DNA from: JAUVXE01 sp964349355
GTDB taxonomy: Bacteria > Actinomycetota > Coriobacteriia > Anaerosomatales > SLCP01
Direction: 5' to 3'
Assembly: GCA_964349355.1 (NCBI GenBank)
Contig: CAYGFZ010000037.1
Coordinates: 1 to 20,681 of the forward strand
Length of the DNA: 20,681 nt
Numbering within the stretch: the stretch's first letter is position 1; every line of letters begins with the position of its first letter. Shown here piece after piece: positions 14,230 through 20,681 of this stretch. The notes under the pieces were generated by a model, which ran no database searches, was not told the DNA's origin, and saw nothing but the letters and a program-made list of their open reading frames with translations. The position numbers and the translations under genes are program-made.

Positions 14230-15708
14230 CTATCTGACTCGAACAGACATGCCGTCTTCGTACTCGGTCGCGCTTGAGAGTGCGACCTGCTGTCCCGCCT
14301 TAAGCCCCGAGGATATCTCAACGGCGGTCTCGGTCATCGTCCCGACCTTGACCTGCGTCTTGACAAGCCTGTCCTCCGAGATGACATAGACAAAGGATCC
14401 CTCGAGTTCATCGAAGAGGGCCTCGATCGGGATCGTGGTCGCGCCGGCCACCTTGCTCACCTCGATGACCGCGTCCCCCTTCATCCCGAGCAACAGGTTC
14501 GACTCCGTCGCGCCCAGTCGCAAGTAGACGAGGAAGACCGTCCCGCCTGTCGGCGTGAGCGTCGCGGCTGGCCGGATCTCGGTGACCGTCGTCTCGAAAG
14601 AGCGGTCGGCGATCGCGTCGAGCCTCACGATGGCCTGCATGCCGCGCGCGATGAGGTCGACATCGACCTCATCCACCTCGGCCGTGAAACGAACCGCGTC
14701 GAGTTGTACGATGGTGAACGGGGCCGCCTGAGGTGCCACACCTGCACCTGCCGATGCCCGTGGAACCGAACCGTCCGCCGAGGGGGTCCCCAGGGGGTTG
14801 AAGAGAACAACGCCGCCGATGGGTGCTACCAGGATGCTATCGGCGAGGTTCTGTTCGGCGGTGGCAAGGGCCTCGCGCGCCTGATCGACCGCTGCGCGAG
14901 CAGCCCTGCGCTGAGGGGAGAGGTCGAGATCCTCGAGCGCCTCCTGCTGGGCCCGCGCGCCGAGGTACGCGGCGTAGGCTTGCTGTGCGCCAGCGTCGGC
15001 TTGCGCCTGCTGCGCGCCAAGATCCGTGGAGCGCAGGCGCTCCTCGTTCGATTTCGCGCCGAGATAGGCCGCGTAGGCCTGTTCCCGGGCAGTCGCTGCC
15101 GCAGTCCGGTTGGCCTCGGCGATAGGGGTCGGCGCAGCCTGATAGGCCGCATCGAGAAGGTCGTGCGCATCGCGCGCCTGCACGTACGCTGCCCACGCGG
15201 CCCTGGTGGCTGCTGCAGCCGCTTCGATCTCGGCGCCGGTAGGACCTTGCCCTGCGACTGCACCCGCCATGGCCTGTGCAGCCCGATACCCGGCCCACGC
15301 GGCATCGGTTGCGGCTCTCGCTGCCTCAACCTCGGCGCTCCCCGGTGCCTGGTCATCGACGGATGCGAGGCCTGCTTCGGCCTGCGCAAGACCCGCCTGG
15401 GCTCCGGCGACCTGTATCTCGAGAGAATCGGTGTCCATGAGAGCGAGGACCTCGCCCCGGGTGACCTCTTGCCCGTCGGTCACCCGGACCTCGGCCAGGA
15501 TCCCGGCAGTGGGCGGAAAGACGTCCGCGCGCGTGTCCGAGTCTACCCGCCCGGAAGCCGTGACGGTGACCGCAAGATCCTCAGTCGTTGCTGTCGCGGC
15601 CTCCACCTCAACGGTCGGCCCGCCTGCGGTCAAGGCCACGGCTACGGCGACCCCGCCCAGGACCACAAGCGCGATCACGGCCGCTACGATCTTCCTACTT
15701 CCCGGCAC
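14230..15708 (-). CDS. HlyD/RND-type periplasmic adaptor-like subunit of the exporter
   Basis: 492 residues. An N-terminal membrane helix (about 6-27) is followed by the first half of a lipoyl-like domain (ADVFPPTAGILAEVRVTDGQ). A very long Ala/Gln/Glu-rich helical hairpin runs from about 100 to 290, then the second lipoyl half (ILVAPIGGVVLF, 292-303), a beta-barrel region and a membrane-proximal domain. The hairpin contains two near-identical segments, QAYAAYLGA at 210-218 and 243-251. The start is decided by AAGGAGG at 15721-15715: it abuts ATG 15714 with no spacing but lies six bases before GTG 15708. No TolC-like gene is present, which suits a monoderm cell in which the adaptor presents cargo to the permease or crosses the wall. 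It follows the HAD gene after 55 bases. Confidence 0.88.
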   Translation of the reverse strand: MPGSRKIVAAVIALVVLGGVAVAVALTAGGPTVEVEAATATTEDLAVTVTASGRVDSDTRADVFPPTAGILAEVRVTDGQEVTRGEVLALMDTDSLEIQVAGAQAGLAQAEAGLASVDDQAPGSAEVEAARAATDAAWAGYRAAQAMAGAVAGQGPTGAEIEAAAAATRAAWAAYVQARDAHDLLDAAYQAAPTPIAEANRTAAATAREQAYAAYLGAKSNEERLRSTDLGAQQAQADAGAQQAYAAYLGARAQQEALEDLDLSPQRRAARAAVDQAREALATAEQNLADSILVAPIGGVVLFNPLGTPSADGSVPRASAGAGVAPQAAPFTIVQLDAVRFTAEVDEVDVDLIARGMQAIVRLDAIADRSFETTVTEIRPAATLTPTGGTVFLVYLRLGATESNLLLGMKGDAVIEVSKVAGATTIPIEALFDELEGSFVYVISEDRLVKTQVKVGTMTETAVEISSGLKAGQQVALSSATEYEDGMSVRVR

Positions 15709-15714
15709 CGACAT

Positions 15715-15721
15715 CCTCCTT
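15715..15721 (-). promoter_or_regulatory. Strong ribosome binding site of the adaptor gene
   Basis: Minus strand AAGGAGG, directly followed by ATGTCG and then GTG. Normal spacing (six bases) selects the GTG at 15708 as start over the abutting ATG. Confidence 0.7.
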
Positions 15722-15763
15722 GGATCAGTTTCGCCAGTCTTCTGATAGGTTCCCCGGCATCGC

Positions 15764-16498
15764 TCACTCCAGCGAATGCGGGCTCCCGCTCTTGCTGTCG
15801 CCCTGGCCCGCGGGGCGTGTAACAGCGAACCGGGTGCCGGGTCCCGCCAACAGCTCGGGCAGTTCTGTGATGGACGACAACGCGAAGTCTGGGCCGGCAT
15901 CTAGCACGTCCCCCGCCGGGAACGCGCCCCACAGCGCTGCCACCGCAACCGAACCCGCCGCCCTCGCCGCACAGGCGTCGTGTGGACTATCCCCCAGGTA
16001 GAGGCACTCCTCGGCGGGTATCCCGATGAGCTCCCCCGCCCTCCTGAGCGGATAAGGGTCGGGCTTGTGGAGAGGCACGTCGTCAGCGGTGACTACGACC
16101 TCGAAGAAGCGGTCCAGGCCAAAGATCTCGAGCCCTCTGCGGGCCATGGGAGCTCCCTTGGAGGTCACGACTCCCATGGGCACCCCGCGGTCGAACAGGG
16201 ACGCAATCACCCCGTGTGTACCCGGATACTCGGCGATCATCTTGTCATGCACGGACGCGTTGTGCTCGCGGTACACGTGCAGCAACTCATCGGCCTTGTC
16301 CGGGGCGAACTCCCGCATCTGCCGCGCGAGCGGGACGCCGACGTTGCGCATGAGCTCCTCGTCAGGAAGGGGCTCGCCGAGTACCTTCCCTGTTGCGTAA
16401 CGGAACGAGCCTAAGATGAGCGCGACGGTGTCTATGAGCGTGCCGTCAAGATCGAACAGCACTCCCCGCACGCGCCCGCCGAGCAACTCATCCCTCAT
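15764..16498 (-). CDS. HAD-superfamily phosphatase, PpaX/phosphoglycolate-phosphatase-like
   Basis: 244 residues with all four HAD motifs: LFDLDGTLIDT (nucleophile Asp16, Asp18), VVTSKG (Thr112/Ser113), HKPDPYP (Lys145) and YLGDSPHD (Asp170, Asp174). The helical cap (about 25-95) between motifs I and II resembles the beta-phosphoglucomutase/PpaX/Gph group, which hydrolyses small phosphorylated metabolites or pyrophosphate. It is cytoplasmic. The ATG lies 11 bases after the gyrA stop with only a weak AGTAGGG tract upstream, suggesting expression by read-through or coupling from gyrA. The C-terminus after about residue 220 is a short variable tail. The exact substrate cannot be told from sequence. 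Confidence 0.85.
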   Translation of the reverse strand: MRDELLGGRVRGVLFDLDGTLIDTVALILGSFRYATGKVLGEPLPDEELMRNVGVPLARQMREFAPDKADELLHVYREHNASVHDKMIAEYPGTHGVIASLFDRGVPMGVVTSKGAPMARRGLEIFGLDRFFEVVVTADDVPLHKPDPYPLRRAGELIGIPAEECLYLGDSPHDACAARAAGSVAVAALWGAFPAGDVLDAGPDFALSSITELPELLAGPGTRFAVTRPAGQGDSKSGSPHSLE

Positions 16499-16509
16499 TC
16501 AGTGTCGCC

Positions 16510-19110
16510 CTACTCATCCTCGAGCTCCTCGAACTCCTCGCTTACAAGTGCTTCAGCCTCCGCTTCACGGTCCACGCCGGTAAGCGGAGCGGGGGCCGCC
16601 GCGCTCTCCGGTGCAGGGGCGGATCCATCGGCCGGGAGCAGTTCGCCCTGCCCCTCGGCGACGCGGGCCGCTTTGCGTTTCTTGCCCGCCACTACTCGGG
16701 CGATAGCTCGTACCCGGTCGGCCTCCGAGACGTTCATGACCTTCACGCCCTGTGTAGAGCGACCGAGGCGAGAGATATCCTCGGCGCGGACCCGGATGAC
16801 GACGCCCTCCTCGGAGATCAGCATCAACTCGTGGTCGGGCTGGACGATCTTCATACCAGCCAGCGGTCCCTTCTTGGGCGTGACCTGGATGGTCTTTACG
16901 CCCATCCCGCCGCGCTTCTGGGTCGGGTACTCCGATACGGGGGTGCGCTTACCGTATCCTCGCTCGGTCACCACGAACAGCTCGCTGCCTTCAGGAGCTA
17001 TCTCCATGCCCAGCACGGTCTCCCCGGACTTCAGCGCCATACCCTTCACTCCCATGGTGTCGCGACCCATCGGTCGGGCATCCGCCTCATCCCACAGTAT
17101 CGCCTTGCCTGCAGTGGAGACCATCATGACTCGCTGTCTCGCGTGTACGCGGCGAACGCTGATCAGTTCGTCGTTATCGCGGAGGTTGATGGCTATGAGG
17201 CCGTCGCGGCGGCTGCGGTCGTACGCCTCCATGGCTGTTTTCTTGCTCATCCCGAGCTTGGTGGCGAAGAGAAGATAGTCTTCGGCCCCGAACTCTCGTG
17301 TGTTGATGACCGCTGCGATCCTCTCGTCCTGTGCGAACGGCAGGAGGTTCACGATCGCGGTACCGCGTGCGTGCCGCGAGCCGACCGGCAGCTCGTGGAC
17401 CTTCAGACGGTAGACCTTCCCCTTGCTGGAGAAGAAGAGGACGTAGTCGTGGGTCGAGCTGATGAAGAGGTGCTCGACGAAGTCGTTCTCGCGCAGGTTT
17501 ACCCCGGCCACGCCCTTGCCGCCGCGCTTCTGCTGCCGATAGGTGGCCACCGGCAACCGCTTCACGTAGCCCGCCTTCGTGATGGTGACGACCATGTCTT
17601 CCTCTGCGATGAGGTCCTCAACGTCGAGGTCGCGGGCGTCTCCGGTCAGCTCGGTGCGACGAGGATTGGCGAACTTGGCGCGAACCTCGGCCATCTCTTC
17701 CTTGATGATCTGCAGCACGAGTTTCTCGTCAGCAAGCACGCTCTTGTACCACGCGATCTTCTCGCGCAGTTCGACCAGTTCGGCCTCGATCTTGTGCCGC
17801 TCCAAACCGGTCAGGCGACGGAGGCGCATCTCGAGGATCGCGTCGGTCTGTGCTTCGGAGAGGGCGAAGCGCTCGATGAGCCGCGCCTTGGCCTCTGTGT
17901 CGTCGGCGCTGCCCCGGATGATCTTGATAACCTCATCGATGTTGTCGAGCGCGATGACGTACCCCTCGAGGAGGTGTGCCCGCTCCTCGGCCTTTCGCAG
18001 GTCGTACTTCGTGCGTCGGGTGATGACTTCTTTCTGGAACTCCACGTAGTGCCGCAAGACCTCCGGCAGCGACAGGGTGCGCGGCACCCCGTCTACGAGC
18101 GCGATCATGATCACGCCGAAGCCGGTCTGGAGCTGTGTGTGCTTGTAGAGCTTGTTCAGTACGACCTGAGGAGTACACGCTTGCTTGAGTTCGACGACGA
18201 CACGCATCCCCTTGCGGTCGGACTCGTCCCGAAGGTCGGATATCTCGGTCAGCTTTTTCTCGCGAACGAGGTCGGCGATCTTCGTCACGAGCTTCGACTT
18301 GTTCACCGCGTAGGGGATCTCGGTGATGATGATCCGCGTGCGCCCGGTGGTGGTCTGTTCGATGTGCGCCTTGCCCCGTACCTTCAGCGATCCCCGGCCT
18401 GTGGCGTAGGCATCACGAACGCCTTCGATCCCTAGAATGGCGCCGCCTGTTGGAAAGTCCGGACCGGGGAGGACGGTCATGAGTTCCTCGACGGTCGCGT
18501 CCGGGTTGTCGATGATCATGCTCGTCGCGTCGATGACCTCGCCGAGGTTGTGGGGCGGGATGTTGGTCGCCATGCCCACCGCGATACCCGCCGACCCGTT
18601 GACGAGCAGGTTCGGATAGCGCGCCGGCAAGACCAGAGGCTCGGTCAGTGACTCGTCGTAGTTCGGCCCAAAGTCGACGGTCTCCTTGTCGAGGTCGCGC
18701 AGCAACTCCATCGTTATCTTCTGCAGGCGGGCCTCTGTGTAGCGCATCGCCGCCGCAGAGTCGCCGTCGACCGATCCGAAGTTGCCGTGTCCGTCGACGA
18801 GGGGAACGCGCATCGCCCAGTCCTGCGCCATGCGGACCATAGTGTCGTAGACGGCGGAGTCTCCGTGGGGGTGATATTTACCGATGACCTCTCCGACGGT
18901 CCACGCGGACTTCTTGTAGGAGCGCCCTGCGGTCAGTCCCGACTCGTTCATGGCGTAAAGGATGCGCCGGTGTACGGGCTTGAGGCCGTCGCGCACGTCC
19001 GGAAGAGCACGCGACACGATGACGCTCATCGAGTACTCGAGAAAACTCTCCCTGAGCTCCTGCTGTATCTCAATTGGGCTGACCGAGCTGCTGAACATGT
19101 CCTCTGCCAC
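16510..19110 (-). CDS. gyrA: DNA gyrase subunit A
   Basis: 866 residues, full length. GyrA cleaves and rejoins DNA in the GyrA2GyrB2 enzyme that introduces negative supercoils. Catalytic Tyr124 lies in AAMRYTEARL. The quinolone pocket reads HPHGDSAVYDTMVRMAQ, with Ser85 and Asp89 equivalent to E. coli Ser83 and Asp87, the usual sensitive residues. The C-terminal beta-pinwheel carries the GyrA box QKRGGKG (about 526-533), which separates gyrase from topoisomerase IV, plus a related QKRGGMG. The last about 55 residues are an Ala/Pro/Glu-rich acidic tail. The start is GTG 19110, directly after the TAA of the small membrane protein, with AGGAG eight bases upstream inside that gene. Confidence 0.99.
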   Translation of the reverse strand: MAEDMFSSSVSPIEIQQELRESFLEYSMSVIVSRALPDVRDGLKPVHRRILYAMNESGLTAGRSYKKSAWTVGEVIGKYHPHGDSAVYDTMVRMAQDWAMRVPLVDGHGNFGSVDGDSAAAMRYTEARLQKITMELLRDLDKETVDFGPNYDESLTEPLVLPARYPNLLVNGSAGIAVGMATNIPPHNLGEVIDATSMIIDNPDATVEELMTVLPGPDFPTGGAILGIEGVRDAYATGRGSLKVRGKAHIEQTTTGRTRIIITEIPYAVNKSKLVTKIADLVREKKLTEISDLRDESDRKGMRVVVELKQACTPQVVLNKLYKHTQLQTGFGVIMIALVDGVPRTLSLPEVLRHYVEFQKEVITRRTKYDLRKAEERAHLLEGYVIALDNIDEVIKIIRGSADDTEAKARLIERFALSEAQTDAILEMRLRRLTGLERHKIEAELVELREKIAWYKSVLADEKLVLQIIKEEMAEVRAKFANPRRTELTGDARDLDVEDLIAEEDMVVTITKAGYVKRLPVATYRQQKRGGKGVAGVNLRENDFVEHLFISSTHDYVLFFSSKGKVYRLKVHELPVGSRHARGTAIVNLLPFAQDERIAAVINTREFGAEDYLLFATKLGMSKKTAMEAYDRSRRDGLIAINLRDNDELISVRRVHARQRVMMVSTAGKAILWDEADARPMGRDTMGVKGMALKSGETVLGMEIAPEGSELFVVTERGYGKRTPVSEYPTQKRGGMGVKTIQVTPKKGPLAGMKIVQPDHELMLISEEGVVIRVRAEDISRLGRSTQGVKVMNVSEADRVRAIARVVAGKKRKAARVAEGQGELLPADGSAPAPESAAAPAPLTGVDREAEAEALVSEEFEELEDE

Positions 19111-19590
19111 TTAGAGCACTCCTCGCTGTCGAAGACTACGTACTCCCAGCCACGCTCCGAGCGCTGCGAACAATGCGCCCATCACGGTCATGATCGCTGA
19201 TCCCATCACTCCGGCAGCGCCGGCCGAGCCGGCTCGCGCCATCGCCACCGCGCCCCACACCACGAGCATCAGCCCGATCGTGATCACCACCACCGATGCG
19301 GCGGCGGCGACCTTCCATGCGTCTGCGAGCGCCTCGGGCTCCTCCGCTTTCAAGGCCACGAGCATGGTCTCAAGGTTCTCCGGTACGCGCTCCTCCCGAG
19401 GAGCTTTAACCTCACGCGCCTGCTCGATTGCTTCGGCTGCCGCGGGCTTTGGGTTCTCGTCAGCCGGAGCGCCCTGTTGCTCCGAGCGTTTCGCAAGCTC
19501 CTCGAACCGGTCCCTCTCCCAGGGAGGCGGCTCGAAGCGCCGGGCCTCTCTCTTGTTGGGATTGGGTGCCATTCGCATCAATCCGTTCAC
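19111..19590 (-). CDS. Small two-helix membrane protein between gyrB and gyrA
   Basis: 159 residues of unknown function. The first about 90 residues are charged and Pro/Ala/Glu-rich (EPPPWERDRFEELAKRSEQQ) and probably partly disordered or helical in the cytoplasm. Two hydrophobic helices follow (about 93-118 and 126-150), joined by a glycine/alanine turn, with a short basic tail RSLRQRGVL. The start could be GTG 19590, two bases after the gyrB stop, or ATG 19578 or ATG 19572; none has a clear ribosome site. The gene is locked between the two gyrase genes (gaps of 2 and 0 bases), so it must be co-transcribed with them. Actinobacteria often have a small membrane protein (DUF3566) beside gyrA; I see a similar layout but no convincing sequence match. 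Confidence 0.75.
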   Translation of the reverse strand: MNGLMRMAPNPNKREARRFEPPPWERDRFEELAKRSEQQGAPADENPKPAAAEAIEQAREVKAPREERVPENLETMLVALKAEEPEALADAWKVAAAASVVVITIGLMLVVWGAVAMARAGSAGAAGVMGSAIMTVMGALFAALGAWLGVRSLRQRGVL

Positions 19591-19592
19591 TG

Positions 19593-20681
19593 TCAGATGT
19601 CGAGGAACCGCACGTCCTTGGCGTGGCGCTGGATGAACTCTCTGCGCGGCTCTACCTGGTCGCCCATAAGGTCGGTGAACGACTTCTCGGCCGCCAGCGC
19701 ATCGTCGACGGTCACCTGGAACAGCGTCCGCGTCGAGGGGTCCATCGTGGTCGTCCAGAGTTGCTCGGGATTCATCTCACCGAGACCCTTGTAGCGCTGC
19801 AGCGAGTACTTCGTGTTCTCGGCCAGTTTGCCGAGGATCTCCTGGAGCTCCTTGTCGGTGTACGCATACTCGTGCTTCTTGCCCATCGTGACCTTGTAGA
19901 GCGGCGGCTGAGCGATGTAGACATATCCCGCCTCTATCATCTCCCGCATGTAGCGGTAGAAGAACGTGAGGATCAGGCATCGGATATGGGCGCCGTCCAC
20001 GTCGGCGTCGGTCATGATGATCGCCTTGTGGTACCGCGCCTGAGAGAGGTCGAACTCCTCGGCGATGCTCGTACCGAGGGCGGTGATCATCGCCTGTATC
20101 TCGTCGGAGGCCAGGGCGCGGTTGATGCCCGCCTTCTCGACGTTGAGGATCTTGCCCTTGAGGGGCAGGATCGCCTGGAAGGAGCGATCCCGGGCTTGCT
20201 TCGCGCTGCCCCCTGCCGAGTCGCCCTCTACGAGGAAGATCTCGGTGAGCTCCGGGTCCCGGACCGAACAGTCCGCCAACTTTCCAGGCAGCGTGGTCGA
20301 CTCGAGAAGGCCTTTTCGGCGCGTGAGCTCTCTCGCCTTGCGCGCCGCTGCACGGGCCTTGGATGCCTGGGTCGCCTTGCCGACGATCGAGCGCGCCGGC
20401 TTGGGGTTCTCCTCAAGGTACTCTGAGAGAGCCTGCATCACGGCAGATTGCACGAATCCTCGCATCTCGGTGTTCCCGAGTTTGGTCTTGGTCTGACCCT
20501 CGAACTGCGGATCCCCCAACTTCACCGAGATGATGGCAACAAGCCCTTCCCGGATATCTTCTCCGGTCAGGTTGTCATCCTTCTCCTTCAAGAGTCCTTG
20601 CCTGCGAGCGTAGTCGTTCACGGTTCTCGTCATCGCGTTCTTGAAGCCCTCGAGGTGGGTCCCGCCCTCGTGTGTGTTGAT
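19593..20681 (-). CDS. gyrB: DNA gyrase subunit B, C-terminal part (gene runs off the window)
   Basis: 362 residues remain of a protein usually about 640 long; the ATPase domain and start lie beyond the right edge. The frame is open to the last base, reading INTHEGGTHLEGFKNAMTRT. The TOPRIM domain has FLVEGDSAGGSAKQAR (metal-binding Glu) and IMTDADVDGAHIRCLILTFF (DxD), then the tail motifs QRYKGLGEMNPEQLW and FTDLMGDQVEPRREFI. The ending KDVRFLDI is typical of actinobacterial and firmicute GyrB. GyrB supplies ATP hydrolysis and, with GyrA, forms the cleavage core. It is the first visible gene of the minus-strand series that leads to the exporter. Confidence 0.98.
   Translation of the reverse strand: MNTHEGGTHLEGFKNAMTRTVNDYARRQGLLKEKDDNLTGEDIREGLVAIISVKLGDPQFEGQTKTKLGNTEMRGFVQSAVMQALSEYLEENPKPARSIVGKATQASKARAAARKARELTRRKGLLESTTLPGKLADCSVRDPELTEIFLVEGDSAGGSAKQARDRSFQAILPLKGKILNVEKAGINRALASDEIQAMITALGTSIAEEFDLSQARYHKAIIMTDADVDGAHIRCLILTFFYRYMREMIEAGYVYIAQPPLYKVTMGKKHEYAYTDKELQEILGKLAENTKYSLQRYKGLGEMNPEQLWTTTMDPSTRTLFQVTVDDALAAEKSFTDLMGDQVEPRREFIQRHAKDVRFLDI

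Noticed and set aside
14225..15900. Adaptor starting upstream at the long ORF start (556 residues)
   Set aside because: The extra N-terminus overlaps the HAD gene out of frame and lacks a ribosome site, while AAGGAGG precedes GTG 15708 at good spacing.
16831..18435. 534-codon plus-strand ORF
   Set aside because: Antisense to gyrA, whose motifs are continuous across the whole interval.
1..20681. CRISPR arrays, insertion sequences or phage genes
   Set aside because: I saw no regularly spaced repeats, transposase motifs, terminal inverted repeats or phage proteins.

Overview
The window is GC-rich bacterial DNA carrying the C-terminal part of gyrB, a complete gyrA, a tRNA-Ile(GAT) close by, many GTG/TTG starts and no outer-membrane genes. 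This fits a monoderm, actinobacterium-like lineage; the deep-branching anaerobic Coriobacteriia are my best guess, made from layout and style only. A gap of 100 N flanked by identical 55-bp ends shows that the sequence is a draft scaffold, probably a metagenome-assembled genome.

Layout. Bases 1-429 hold no gene I recognise, but they contain several hairpins and one weak short ORF. On the minus strand, 430-1137 encodes what looks like two ORFs but is best read as one selenoprotein: a membrane-anchored rhodanese domain fused to a thioredoxin domain. An in-frame TGA sits exactly at the first position of the thioredoxin CxxC (W-U-P-A-C), followed by a 7-bp hairpin with a GGUCG loop that looks like a bacterial SECIS element. 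Divergent from it, 1322-10120 encodes a 2932-residue cyclic beta-1,2-glucan synthase-like enzyme (GT84 plus GH94, NdvB type). Next comes a decayed patch (10146-11221): a short-chain dehydrogenase lacking its NAD(P)-binding N-terminus, then, divergent, the first ~35 codons of an FAD oxidoreductase joined to the last ~40 codons of a cyclopropane-fatty-acid synthase. A tRNA-Ile with a good promoter and terminator follows on the minus strand, then a bifunctional-nuclease-family gene on the plus strand.

From 20681 back to 12073 all genes lie on the minus strand and are tightly packed: gyrB (partial), a small two-helix membrane protein, gyrA, a HAD phosphatase, then a three-gene MacB/YknXYZ-type exporter (adaptor, ATPase, permease). 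The permease is cut by the N gap, but merging the duplicated 55-bp ends restores one continuous reading frame.

The most notable item is the rhodanese-selenothioredoxin fusion. It implies that the organism has selenocysteine machinery (selA, selB, selC, selD), none of which is in this window. Second are the deletion scars at 10.9-11.2 kb and the false gap in the exporter permease.
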